A DNA stretch of 64,000 nucleotides from CBDANZ01 sp965197865 (GTDB lineage Bacteria > Acidobacteriota > Vicinamibacteria > Vicinamibacterales > CAVVIG01): the NCBI GenBank assembly GCA_965197865.1, contig CBDANZ010000002.1, forward strand, positions 1 to 64,000. Reading direction: 5' to 3'. The translations under genes and the position numbers were made by a program. Under the pieces are notes generated by a model. The model was not told the origin of the DNA. It did no database searches and was given only the letters and a program-made list of their open reading frames with translations. This document shows positions 18,936-27,356 of the stretch, piece after piece. The first letter of the stretch is position 1; each line of letters starts with the position of its first letter.

Positions 18936-18958
18936 GATGCGGCACATCATGCCGCATC
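18936..18958. promoter_or_regulatory. Perfect hairpin between IS110 end and transposase start
   Basis: A 9-bp perfect stem (GATGCGGCA / TGCCGCATC) with loop CATCA lies just upstream of the transposase ribosome site, next to a 12-bp palindrome CATCAGCTGATG. Such structures often limit translation from transcripts entering an IS or serve as a transposase binding site. Role inferred. Confidence 0.5.
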
Positions 18959-19175
18959 GGAACCGGGAGGAGTCCATACCATCATGGTGAAAGTCCGTCT
19001 GCATTCGACGAGCGATGCATCCTCGTGGCCTGCGTTGCTCCTCCATCAAATACAGGCGGTATTCTCGGTCGTCGCGCCTTGCCCGCGAGGCGCCTCGCTC
19101 GTCTCGGTGCAGCGCCCGACTTTCACCACGGACTGCTAGGCCCAATCTTCAGGTCGGGCGTCTGCTTGACACGCT

Positions 19176-19961
19176 TCATGGGAGGTACTCCTCGTGTGAA
19201 TCGGGAAGAAACAGATCGTCAATGCGCGAAAGAAAATGACGCGCACGTTTTTGCGCGATCAAGGTCGGCAGCCGCGTGTTCGGGTTCTCGTCGGGATCAA
19301 TCGCCAGCGCCCGTTCGAGCAGCCGTACAAACTCGTCGCGATTCTGGGCCGGGAGCGCGACGCTGGCGGCCAGCGTCACGTAGGGCCCGGCGTCGAACCC
19401 GCCCGACAGCTCGACGACGCGCTGAAAGTGCGCGCGCGCCCGCGCCGTGGAGCCGCCCATCGCCTCGGGCAGCGCCTCGAGCGAAATCATGGCGGCGTGC
19501 ACGGCGCCGTGGCTGTAGTCTTCCTGCAACGCCAGCGCGCGCTCCATCAGCGCTTTGACGGCCGGCACGTCGGCAACGAGGTCTGGACGATGCAACCCGA
19601 TTGAGATCGCCGCGCCCCACGACGTGCCGGTCCAATAGAGCAGCGGTACGTCGTTTCGCGAGGCCCACCCCAGGGCATTGGCCGGATCCACCTGAAGCAT
19701 GTTCACGACGCCGGGCCGGCGCAGCTCCAGCAGACGCGTGCAGTAGCCCCGGCCGCGCAAGTACAGCCTCAGCGCGCGTTCCTCGAGCCGCGAGGCGGCT
19801 TCGTAGTCGGTCGATTCGAGCAGATCGGCGTCGGTCTGGACGAACGCGTACGCGTACTGCGTGAAACCGCTGCAGGTCGCGAGCAGCAGCCCTTTGTGTT
19901 TGGGGACCGATTCAAGCAACGATTCGTAGGTCCTTAGTGCGAATGGCACCGCGTCGCGCAC
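19176..19961 (-). pseudogene. TRAP-T associated lipoprotein TatT, N-terminus missing
   Basis: The 261 residues match the TatT family of TPR-like periplasmic proteins that associate with the binding protein: RDAVPFALRTYESLLESVP, LATCSGFTQYAYAFVQTDAD, DVPLLYWTGTSWGAAISIGL, then repeated helices and the C-terminal LIAQKRARHFLSRIDDLFL. Family members begin with a lipoprotein signal and about 30-40 further residues before this point. Here a TAG lies in frame 7 codons upstream of the GTG at 19961, so signal peptide and lipidation Cys are lost. The break coincides with an IS481-like relic. Without export the protein cannot work. The missing piece is strikingly like the N-terminal fragment at 61175. 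Confidence 0.82.
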
Positions 19962-19984
19962 GAGGAACCGAAGGAGTAGCTAAG

Positions 19985-20151
19985 GCATCCTTGGCTCATT
20001 TTACAATGACACTGGCCCCCTTTGCAGGAGGGGCATGCCTTGGAAGGAGTCGGTGACGCCGATGAAGTGCTGCAGAAGCGTACCAACGTGTTCGCCTCGC
20101 AGTCCGGGGCTTGTCCCATCCGCTGTTGAAATTCAGCGGCGGCTCGGGTGA
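19985..20151 (+). other. IS481-like relic: end sequence and transposase start (tentative)
   Basis: A strong ribosome site (AGGAGG) precedes an ATG at 20035 whose first codons read MPWKES, the usual opening of IS481-type transposases, but the frame loses similarity within 12 codons and is then interrupted by the IS256 end at 20124. The upstream sequence contains a short GGCCCC/GGGGC hairpin. It probably marks where an older IS cut off the start of tatT. Confidence 0.3.
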
Positions 20152-21486
20152 CGACTACGCAACCATCCCCGACGATTCATCGAGCCCCAGCTGAGCGTCA
20201 CGTGCTCGCAACGCGGCGACCAGCACGGGCATGTCCTTACACCCCTTCACCCGCCGGAATCCTTTGGCCGCTTCCAGCACACCGGCAGCGACCCAGCGGA
20301 GCACCATCGTACCCCCGCGCCAGCGTTTCACGTTCCGCTTCACGTGGCGTGTCCGGCTCAGGAGGCTCTCGACGGCGTTGGTCGTCGCCAGCGATCGGCG
20401 GAGCCGCTCCGAGAGCGGCAACTCGACTACGGTGAGCGTCTCGTCGAGCCCTTCCCGTATGCTGGCGGCTGCACTCGGATAATCGATGTCCACCCGCCGG
20501 GCCAAGTCCTGCAACAAGCGCCGGGCCGCCTTGATGTCGGTGTGCGTATAGGCGCGCGTGAGGGTCGCCTTCACCCACGGACGCTGGGCCTCGGGCAGAT
20601 ACTCGAGCACGTTGCGCCGTTTATGCACCTGGCATCGTTGTACCAGGGCTGCGGGGCCGAAGGTCTGCATCACCGCAGTGTGGAGCGCTTGCGCTCCATC
20701 GAGGATGACGAGCAGACTGCGGTCGGTCCGCAGCCCACGGCTCTGCAGATTGGTCAGCAAGCCCTGACACACGGTCGTGTTCTCCGCTGACCCTTCCCAG
20801 AGGCCCAGCGCCACGACGATGCAGTGGCCGCCGACGTGGACCCCATCGATCAGTAGCGCCACCAGCTCGAGGTCGTCGAGCGGCGTTGCCCGCCACGCAT
20901 CGAGTTGCGCCTGCGTCTGCGCCACAAACCGCCGACTCACGGCACTCTTGCTTGTGCCCCGCGTGCGGACGTCGGCCCCCAGCGGTTCTAGACTCCGGCC
21001 ATACTGGCGCGTGGCCACGCCGATGAGCATCTGTTCGACCACGCGCCGGGTGAGCGGATCCGGTGTTCGTAAAGGCTTGGACGGATGGCAGCGCGACCTC
21101 CTGCCCGTCGCGCCGCACCCGCGGCCGACGCAGGGCGACCTTGCGGCCCCCCAGCACGACTTCGCTGGGCGCATGGCCCGCCCGAGACGCCCGCCGCGCG
21201 GGCTGATGCGCATACCGCGGACCGCACACGGCCACGCGATCCGCTTCCAACATCGCCGCGAGGACCTTCAGGCCCGACGCGACGACCAGCTCTTGGAGCT
21301 CGGCCTGTGCATCGACCAGGATGTCGACCAATGGAAGGTGCCGTGGTGCCGGCAATGCTGATTGGCGCCCACGAACGCCTGTGCCAAACTTCTTCATGGC
21401 GGCTCCTTTCTGGGGGCTTCAGCCCCAGGTTTTCCCACCGGCCGTCTATCACGACCAGCAGGGAGCCGCCGCTTTAAATTTCAACA
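20124..21486 (-). mobile_element. IS256-family insertion sequence, complete ends, broken transposase
   Basis: The ends form an imperfect inverted repeat: TGTTGAAATT followed by AGCGGCGGCTC at 20124 and its complement ending in TTTCAACA at 21486, with a 2-base length difference inside. Between them is one IS256-type transposase with a frameshift. I found no clear 8-9 base target duplication. The element lies between the tatT remnant and the sialidase-like gene. Confidence 0.82.
20155..21397 (-). pseudogene. IS256-family (mutator) transposase with frameshift
   Basis: The N-terminal frame starts at ATG 21397 (MKKFGTGVRG) and runs through the DNA-binding part (GGRKVALRRPRVRR, EVALPSVQAFTN). At about 21068 the match shifts frame to DPLTRRVVEQMLIGVATRQYG and continues to the stop at 20155. 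The DDE residues are visible in LLIDGVHVGG, VILDGAQALH and TTNAVESLLSR, and the CxxH motif in QRCQVHKRRN. Only the single frameshift separates it from an intact transposase of about 410 residues, so it is a recent loss or a sequence error. Confidence 0.85.
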
Positions 21487-21700
21487 GCTAGAGGGACATC
21501 CCCGCAGTCCGCCGTCAAGAGCACAACGAGGCCAACTGCAGAGAAGCGCACTACGAGCCGTTATGTCACTCCGTCAGCTCAGAAGCTACCTGCCTCCAAT
21601 TCTTGGGCATAATAGAAGCGAGATCTTGATGTTCCAGGAGATCGATTCCCTGGCGCTCCCACTGAGACCCCGAAAGGACCCCTATTCTTTGGAGAGACCA

Positions 21701-22972
21701 ATGTTCATTGATAGAATGTGCGCCGCCCTGCTGGTCGCAGGGGTGGCAGCCTTCATTCCGGCGTGTTCCCCTGCCGGGGGTTCCAACTCCGCGGCAGAGC
21801 GCCGCCAGTGGTCGGCAGACATTCAGCCCGTCGCGTCACCTGCAGGCTCCGGCAGCAGCGCGCCCCGGCTGACTACGTCCGATGGCAGCATCATCCTGAG
21901 CTGGTTCGAGCCGGAGGGTGACGGGACTGCGCTGAAATTCGCCGAATGGAACGAAAGCGGCTGGTCCGCCACGCGCACTGCCGCGACGGGTGACAACTGG
22001 TTCGTTAGCTCCGCGGACCTCCCGTCTGTCCTCCGGATGGCCGATGGCACGCTGGTCGCCCAGTGGCTCGAAGCCACCGTCGTGGAACGCGAGGCGTACG
22101 ACCTGTCACTCTCGTATTCGACTGATGAAGGCCGGACGTGGGCTGAGCCATTCACCCCACATCACGATGGCACACAGAGCCAGCACGGCTTCGCTTCGCT
22201 ATTCGAGATGCCCGGGCGAGGGCTTGGACTGGTGTGGCTCGACGGCCGCGACAACGAGTTCGACACGGACGATCCGAACCGCGCCGCGATGATGCTGCGC
22301 TTCGCGGTCTTCGATCGCGACTGGAAGCAGGTGATCGACGAGCCGATCGATGTGCGCGTCTGCGAGTGCTGTCCAACGAGTACTGCGGTCACGGCTGACG
22401 GTATCGTTGTCGTATACCGCGACCGGAGCGATACGGAGATTCGAGACATCTACGCGTCGAGGCGCGAGAACGGCACCTGGACGGAAGGCGTGCCGGTGCA
22501 CGACGACAACTGGGAGTTCTTTGCCTGCCCGGTAAACGGACCGACGGTGAGCACGCGCGACCGGCAGGCGGTGGTCGCCTGGTTCACGGTGGAAGAGGGC
22601 CAAGGTCAGGCGTACGCGGCGTTCTCCAGCGATGCCGGGCGATCCTGGGGCGCGCCTGTTCGGCTCGACGATGCCGGATCCATCGGGCGGGTGGATGTTG
22701 TGCTGTTGGACGACGGGTCGGCGGTCGCATCCTGGTTCGAGTTCGCGGACCAGCAGGCACAGTTCCGGCTCCGGCGGATCGAACGGTCCGGGACGCGATC
22801 GCCGGCCGTGACCATCACAGGAGTGTCCGGAGGACGCGTGAGCGGCTATCCGCGCATCGCTCGTCATGGAGACGAGCTGGTGTTGGCGTGGACCGAGAGC
22901 ACGGTGGCCGGCAGCGAGGACGGGTCGTCGCAGCGCGTGCAAACCGCGATGGCGGCGCTGTCAGGGAACTAG
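21701..22972 (+). CDS. Sialidase-like (BNR-repeat) lipoprotein
   Basis: A 423-residue exported lipoprotein: a short signal peptide ending in a lipobox (AFIPAC, Cys near residue 20), then beta-propeller blades with Asp-box-like motifs (YSTDEGRTW, SSDAGRSWG), both typical of exo-alpha-sialidase/BNR folds. There is no clear Arg triad or FRIP motif, so sialidase activity is doubtful; many environmental relatives are simply propeller lipoproteins. A CECC stretch near residue 220 is unusual. The ATG at 21701 has GGAGAG upstream; the frame is open back to the IS256 end, but those codons show no similarity. The IS lies about 210 bases upstream. Confidence 0.75.
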   Translation: MFIDRMCAALLVAGVAAFIPACSPAGGSNSAAERRQWSADIQPVASPAGSGSSAPRLTTSDGSIILSWFEPEGDGTALKFAEWNESGWSATRTAATGDNWFVSSADLPSVLRMADGTLVAQWLEATVVEREAYDLSLSYSTDEGRTWAEPFTPHHDGTQSQHGFASLFEMPGRGLGLVWLDGRDNEFDTDDPNRAAMMLRFAVFDRDWKQVIDEPIDVRVCECCPTSTAVTADGIVVVYRDRSDTEIRDIYASRRENGTWTEGVPVHDDNWEFFACPVNGPTVSTRDRQAVVAWFTVEEGQGQAYAAFSSDAGRSWGAPVRLDDAGSIGRVDVVLLDDGSAVASWFEFADQQAQFRLRRIERSGTRSPAVTITGVSGGRVSGYPRIARHGDELVLAWTESTVAGSEDGSSQRVQTAMAALSGN

Positions 22973-23064
22973 GACTTCGGGCCCAGGAAAGACCAGATTG
23001 TCGGTGGTGCGGCCTGGGTTGGGATCCGCGTGGGCCAGGTCCTCTTCATGCATCAACGTCCAAT

Positions 23065-23078
23065 CCCGGTACGGTTCA
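23065..23078 (-). repeat. Solo IS3 end (14 bp of the terminal repeat)
   Basis: TGAACCGTACCGGG, read on the minus strand, equals the first 14 bases of the IS3 terminal repeat found at copies A, B and C. A chance match of this length in 64 kb is unlikely. It begins exactly where the kinase start fragment stops matching its family, so it looks like the remains of an excised or deleted IS copy. Confidence 0.55.
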
Positions 23079-23168
23079 CCCCGCCACGTAGACCTCGCCC
23101 CTGCTGCCTTCGTCGATGAGGGCGGTCACGTCGTAGTGCCTGAGCCGGGCACCGACTGTGAGGGCCAT
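23076..23168 (-). pseudogene. Ser/Thr protein kinase, N-terminal fragment
   Basis: From ATG 23168 the minus strand encodes MALTVGARLRHYDVTALI and DEGSRGEVYVAG, then a TGA that is the first codon of the solo IS end. This is the opening of the Ser/Thr protein kinases common in Acidobacteria (LGPYEVTALIGEGGMGEVYRA), with the glycine-rich ATP loop degraded (Gly to Asp and Ser). Nothing of the catalytic lobe follows. A second kinase fragment is at 29624-29920. Confidence 0.6.
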
Positions 23169-23178
23169 GGCCTCCTTC

Positions 23179-23673
23179 CTACGGCATGAACCGTGAGACG
23201 TGCGGCGAATGTCCACTTTCGCGGCGTACGCCACCGTGCCCAGACGGACCCTCACCCAAGAACTCGGAGAACCACGACTCGTGTTCCACCTCTTCGTTCA
23301 GGATAGCCAGTGAGAGTTCGTATGTGCGGTGGTCTTTGCCAGCGGTCATGTTGCAGAGTTCGGCGTAGCCTTTCACCGCGCACCGTTCAGCGTTGACCAA
23401 CACTTTCAGCATTGCCTGGATGTTCGTTGGATCGTCAGGGAGATAGGCGGGCGGGCAGGCCGATATGTCATGGAAGTCGTTCATGTTGCGAGGCAGCTTG
23501 CCGCCCAACTCGTAGATGCGCGGAACGAGGGCTTCAAAGTGGTTCCGATCCTCGATGCGGGCATCTTCAGTGATGGCCTTCAGCCCCTCGCCCTCCAGAC
23601 CAATTAGATTAATTCGTAGGATCGTGTAGTAGTAGAAGGTGGTTAGCTCCGCCGAGGCGTTCTTGACGAGCAT
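23179..23673 (-). pseudogene. Dps-like ferritin (DPSL), N-terminus removed by IS3 copy B
   Basis: 164 residues match the Dps-like branch of the ferritin superfamily: KNASAELTTFYYYTILR, ARIEDRNHFEALVPRIYELGG and ILNEEVEHESWFSEFLGEGPSG, which together supply the di-iron Glu/His ligands, plus a Cys pair (SACPPAY, ERCAV) typical of DPSL proteins. Such cages oxidise and store iron and protect DNA from peroxide. The native start would lie about 15-25 residues upstream, but the IS3 left end begins at 23680, seven bases from the first Met. The core ligands survive; a shortened protein starting at 23673 would need a new promoter and ribosome site. Confidence 0.82.
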
Positions 23674-23730
23674 GTCAACTGAACCGTACCGGGTTTCTCG
23701 GAGACCTCATTACTTGGGAGGATGGGGTCT

Positions 23731-24051
23731 ATGGGACGTCCAAGTCGGTTTTCTCCGGAGGTGCGTGAGCGCGCGGTTCGGATGGTCGAGGAGCATCGCG
23801 CCACCCACGCGTCGGAGTGGGGCGTGTTGCAGTCGGTGGCGCCGAAGCTTGGCTGCACGGCCGAGACGCTACGGAAGTGGGTACGCCAGGCACAGCGTGA
23901 CGCCGGCTATCGCCCAGGGTTGACGACGAGCGAGCGAGAGCGCCTCAAGGAACTGGAGCGCGAGGTTCGCGAGCTGAAGCGGGCGAACGAGATCCTGCGG
24001 AAGGCGTCCGCGTATTTTGCCCAGGCGGAGCTCGACCGCCGCGGGAAGTGA
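23731..24051 (+). CDS. IS3-family OrfA (HTH protein), copy B
   Basis: 106 residues with a helix-turn-helix of the HTH_Tnp_1 type (PEVRERAVRMVEEHR, then GCTAETLRKWVRQAQRD) followed by a leucine-zipper-like coiled coil (RERLKELEREVRELKRANEILRKA, written in two parts here as RERLKELEREV and RELKRANEILRKA). It binds the IS ends and joins OrfB. ATG 23731 is preferred because GGGAGG lies 9 bases upstream; ATG 23722 is in frame but directly abuts that site. The copy C protein is the same except for a silent base change. Confidence 0.9.
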   Translation: MGRPSRFSPEVRERAVRMVEEHRATHASEWGVLQSVAPKLGCTAETLRKWVRQAQRDAGYRPGLTTSERERLKELEREVRELKRANEILRKASAYFAQAELDRRGK

Positions 24052-24944
24052 TGGTTCGCTTCATTCACGACCATCGGGATCAGTACGGGGTCGAGCCGAT
24101 CTGCACCGTGCTGCCGATCGCCCCCTCGACGTATCACCGCCATCGGGCGGCGCAGGTCGATCCGACGCGTCGCTCGGCCCGGGCACAACGCGATGATGCG
24201 CTGCGCCCGGAGATTCAGCGGGTGTATGACGAGCATCATCAGGTGTACGGGCCGCGCAAGGTCTGGAAACAGCTGCGTCGCGAAGGGTTCTGCGTGGCAC
24301 GAGGCACGGTGGGTCGGCTGATGCGGGCGATGGGCCTGGCAGGCGCGGGGCGTGGGCGCGCGTGGATCACGACCACGCACGCAGGCAATGGCAGCCGGCC
24401 CGCAGATCTCGTCGATCGCCAGTTCGTGGCGACCCGTCCGAATCAGCTCTGGGTCTCAGACTTCACCTACGTGGCGACCTGGGGTGGGTTCACCTACGTG
24501 GCGTTCGTGATCGACGTCTTCGCGCGGCGCATCGTGGGCTGGCGGGTGTCGGCCTCGATGCGCACGGACTTCGTGCTCGACGCCTTGGAGCAGGCCATCT
24601 ACGCGCGCCGCGGCGACGCGCTGACCAGCCTCGTGCATCACAGCGATCGCGGCACGCAGTATCTTTCGATGCGGTACACGGATCGTCTCGCGGCCGCCGG
24701 CATTGCGCCATCGGTCGGGAGCCAAGGCGATGCGTTCGATAACGCCCTCGCCGAGTCGGTGATCGGACTCTACAAGACGGAGGTGATTCGACGACGAGGG
24801 CCGTGGCGCACGCTCGAGGCCGTGGAATTCGCCACGCTGGAGTGGGTGGATTGGTTCAACATGCGGCGGTTGCTGGGACCGATTGGAGACGTGCCGCCGG
24901 CGGAGTTTGAAGCGCAGTACTATGAGCAGGCCAAGGTGGCCTGA
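24051..24944 (+). CDS. IS3-family transposase OrfB, copy B
   Basis: 297 residues. An N-terminal HTH_21 region (RVYDEHHQVYGPRKVWKQL) is followed by the rve integrase core with the catalytic triad in LWVSDFTYVAT (Asp), VHHSDRGTQYLS (Asp) and NALAESVIGLYKTE (Glu). The start ATG overlaps the orfA stop (TGATG), so OrfB is made by coupling or frameshift; I see no A-rich slippery site. It looks functional and can explain the other, nearly identical copies. Confidence 0.92.
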   Translation: MVRFIHDHRDQYGVEPICTVLPIAPSTYHRHRAAQVDPTRRSARAQRDDALRPEIQRVYDEHHQVYGPRKVWKQLRREGFCVARGTVGRLMRAMGLAGAGRGRAWITTTHAGNGSRPADLVDRQFVATRPNQLWVSDFTYVATWGGFTYVAFVIDVFARRIVGWRVSASMRTDFVLDALEQAIYARRGDALTSLVHHSDRGTQYLSMRYTDRLAAAGIAPSVGSQGDAFDNALAESVIGLYKTEVIRRRGPWRTLEAVEFATLEWVDWFNMRRLLGPIGDVPPAEFEAQYYEQAKVA

Positions 24945-25069
24945 TTCAATGAATCCAGTCTCCGAGAAACCCGGTACGGTTCACCCCCTCATCTCTAGAT
25001 AGATTATTGTGCAGTGAGCAGGCCGCGGGCCCTCCTTCGGCCGGCAGGGAATCAGGCCCGATCATACTG

Positions 25070-25322
25070 CCGATCCTGACCAGGTTGGCCAGAGACCGAT
25101 AGCACTCGTGGCTGCGGCTCGGCATCCAGATCGAACGCATCACACTTGGGCATCCCGAGCAGAACGGGCGCCGCGAGCGGATGCATCTCACGCCGAAGAC
25201 CGAAGCCAAACCGGCTGCGGCCAACGTCTTCCAACATCGGGTACTTCGACCACGAGACCTGCTGGCTCGAGCCGATCGAGAATCCGTTCAGCCAGAAAGT
25301 ATTACCCATGTCACCGGAATGA
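25070..25322 (+). pseudogene. IS481-type transposase, C-terminal fragment
   Basis: From about 25109 the plus strand reads WLRLGIQIERITLGHPEQNG and RRERMHLTPKTEA, which is the third catalytic block (the Glu of the DDE triad) of IS481-type transposases. Further on, in another frame, come codons for VLPMSPE and a TGA at 25320-25322, which resembles the usual C-terminal tail. The N-terminal and central parts are absent and at least one frameshift is present. It directly follows IS3 copy B. Confidence 0.6.
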
Positions 25323-25992
25323 ACTGTTGCCTAATCTCATCCGAGAGGCGCACTACTGTCGTTTCGTCGCATCGGATCACTTCTACGCCGACGAACCGCT
25401 CATGACGCTGAGGCATCCCCAGGTGATGCTCGCCTGGCTCATGAACGACGAACCGATTCCTTCCCGTCACGGCGCACGCGCGCGTCTTGTTCTTGCACGC
25501 GCTTGTAGCTTGCAGGAGGGCGAGCCGAAACGCGCTCTCGATGTTGCACTGTTCGGTCGCTGCCGGCGTCAACGGAGGAATCCTTCCGTCCGGCGGATCC
25601 ACAATTAGCGACGTACGGTGGCCCGTTTTCCTCACGGACACGAAGACGGCGTTGTACACGCCGTTGACAGCCGCTTCGCTCCCGCGCTTCGAACGCTCGT
25701 CCCGCCCCAGATCCGCGGCCCGTACCTTGTCGATCTCGGCGACCTCTGCGTCGGTTAAGGACTCGCGACCGGCATACTGCGCCGGTCGTTCGAGGGGAAT
25801 CTGGAAGTCGTCGCTCCAGATGCCCTGCAGGTTCGGCTCGCCCCATGGGGTCTTGCCCGGCGAGCCTGCGGTCGCTGTAGCTCCTGTCTTGGCCGCAGTT
25901 GGAGCCTGGTCCGAAACGGGGAAGGACGTGAGATTCACGAGGGCCATGACGATCACCGCCACACCCATCAGCTCCAGGAATCGCGTGCGCAT
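25288..25992 (-). pseudogene. Exported conserved protein of acidobacterial type, truncated
   Basis: An exported protein: hydrophobic start (LMGVAVIVMALVNLT), then GKTPWGEPNLQGIWSDDFQIPLE and TSLIVDPPDGRIPPLTP, a pattern that opens a large family of secreted proteins of unknown function in Acidobacteria. These are normally 300-400 residues and continue with an RRF...GRM...GER-type block. Here the similarity ends near residue 150 (LALLQATSACKNK) and the rest reads unrelated sequence that overlaps the IS481 relic. The start is GTG or ATG near 25992. Function unknown; 3' end lost. Confidence 0.55.
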
Positions 25993-26067
25993 CTCAATAC
26001 CCCAAGGCGGCTGAGTCCGCCATCTTCGACGGGGACAGATTGCATCAGTTGACGATGCGAATGCCCG

Positions 26068-27201
26068 TTACGACGTCGGTTTGATCCCCTTGAAGATGAA
26101 TCGCTGAACGCGGCTGCCTCCTTGCACTTCCACCGTGTAGAGGTTGCCCCTCGAGTCTGTCGCTAGGTGGTGGACGGCACGAAAGTCCCCTGGGGCTTTG
26201 CCTTCCTTGCCGAAATAGCCAACTTCCTCAAGCGTCTGGCGGTTGACGATGCGGACGCGCCCATTGCCCTGATCCGCCGTGTATATGAATTGCTGCTTGG
26301 GGTCTGACGAGAAGGCGAGTCCGCCAGTTGTCATTGGGTTCTTCGCTGTCCGCGCAACGAATCCTTGCTTGATGTACTTCCCGTCGAGCGTGAACACCTG
26401 GATGCGGCTATTGCCGCGATCGCCCACATAGACCAGGCCATCCTTGGAGACCTTGATGGAATGCACGATCCCGAACTGCTGCGGACCGGGGCCATCCATG
26501 ACGCGAGGGGACGCGGGTATCACCTTCGCAGGGGCGTTGCCGAAGGCGCCCCACATGCGCTTAAACGCGCCCGTGTCGGCATTCATGACGACCACTCGGT
26601 TGTTGCCGTACCCGTCGGCGATGAATGCCTCGTTGGTTTTCTGATACACGACCATGTCACCGGGTGCGTTCATGTTCGTGGTGTCGCTGTTGCCCTTGCT
26701 CGAATCGCGATGACCGAATTGCCGAATAAACTCTCCCTCGCTCGAGAACTGGAGCAGCATGTCATCCGATCGCGTCGTCACTTTGACCTGCGCGAACGGA
26801 TTGTTTCCGGCGATCCAGATACGGTCCTTGTAGTCGACGTGAATCACGTGCTCGTTATCCGGCCACTCGTAGGCGTCGGACGGCCCCCCCCAGGCCTGGA
26901 CAAACATCCCGTTCTTGTCGAACTCCAGCACAGGCGGAGCCACCCGATCCCTCTTCTCGACCGGAAGGGTCCGCGGGCGGTGGATAATCCATACGTGATC
27001 GTGGCCATCAACGGTGACCGAAGCCGGGTCGCCCATGATCCAGTCATTGGGGAGATTTGGCCATTCTGGATCTACCTGAAACGTGGGTACTCCCTGCACC
27101 GCTCTTGTGCCCCAGGGCGCCGCCTGAATAAACGCGCCATGGCTCATGCCAACGCCGGCGGCTAGTGCCACGACGGCGACAGCTGCCAGCTGCTTCTTCA
27201 T
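26068..27201 (-). CDS. Exported NHL-repeat (six-bladed beta-propeller) protein
   Basis: A 377-residue secreted protein. The signal peptide (KKQLAAVAVVALAAGVGMSHG) is followed by FQVDPEWPNLPNDWIMG and NHL blades with the D-x-x-D-x-V/I-W and GNNRV/GNSRIQVF signatures (IHVDYKDRIWIAG, FIADGYGNNRVVV, VYVGDRGNSRIQVF, YTADQGNGRVRIV). Relatives include the lyase domain of peptidylglycine amidating enzymes, but catalytic residues cannot be assigned; it is more likely a binding propeller. ATG 27201 is chosen since AGGAG lies 8 bases upstream; ATG 27207 is too close to it. Confidence 0.85.
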   Translation of the reverse strand: MKKQLAAVAVVALAAGVGMSHGAFIQAAPWGTRAVQGVPTFQVDPEWPNLPNDWIMGDPASVTVDGHDHVWIIHRPRTLPVEKRDRVAPPVLEFDKNGMFVQAWGGPSDAYEWPDNEHVIHVDYKDRIWIAGNNPFAQVKVTTRSDDMLLQFSSEGEFIRQFGHRDSSKGNSDTTNMNAPGDMVVYQKTNEAFIADGYGNNRVVVMNADTGAFKRMWGAFGNAPAKVIPASPRVMDGPGPQQFGIVHSIKVSKDGLVYVGDRGNSRIQVFTLDGKYIKQGFVARTAKNPMTTGGLAFSSDPKQQFIYTADQGNGRVRIVNRQTLEEVGYFGKEGKAPGDFRAVHHLATDSRGNLYTVEVQGGSRVQRFIFKGIKPTS

Positions 27202-27356
27202 ACACATATCTCCTTCATGCTGAATAACCAGATTACGATGCGCTTTTTCTGGCAGCAACTGATCACAACTCGCGGACGGCTCCTGACGCCGGACTGGCGG
27301 AGGGCGTTGGTGCATGAATAGAAACCGGCCCGCGACAATCCCAACCCAGAGGCCCA

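Larger units (their letters stand above)
17606..18978 (-). mobile_element. IS110-family (IS1111-like) insertion sequence, complete
   Basis: A 17-bp perfect inverted repeat, TATGGACTCCTCCCGGT, lies at 17606-17622 and, inverted, at 18962-18978. Between them is one transposase gene on the minus strand, a long non-coding stretch downstream of it (17623-17856) and a short one upstream. Subterminal inverted repeats and the long 3' non-coding part are features of the IS1111 group of the IS110 family, whose members use an RNA guide to choose target and donor sites. True ends may lie a few bases outside the repeats. The element separates tatT from dctP. Confidence 0.85.
23680..24983 (+). mobile_element. 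IS3-family insertion sequence, copy B, complete
   Basis: A 1304-bp element bounded by a 26-bp perfect inverted repeat starting TGAACCGTACCGGG and ending with GGTTCA at 24983. It carries orfA and orfB with the usual IS3 overlap. The flanking triplets (AAC left, CCC right) differ, so no 3-bp target duplication is seen, which suggests recombination between copies after insertion. The left end interrupts the Dps-like gene; the right end abuts an IS481 relic, so the missing start of the Dps-like gene is not found on the other side. Confidence 0.94.

Noticed and set aside
20035..20151. Small gene MPWKES... of 38 codons
   Set aside because: Good ribosome site, but it runs through the IS256 terminal repeat and loses similarity after the first residues; kept only as a tentative IS481 relic.
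22963..23090. Minus-strand frame reading GEPYRDWTLMHEEDLAHADP after the sialidase-like gene
   Set aside because: Protein-like composition, but no start, no family recognised, and it overlaps the end of a well supported gene and the solo IS end.
22866..23189. Plus-strand 107-codon frame after the sialidase-like gene
   Set aside because: It starts inside that gene in another frame and covers the kinase fragment antisense; no ribosome site or family.
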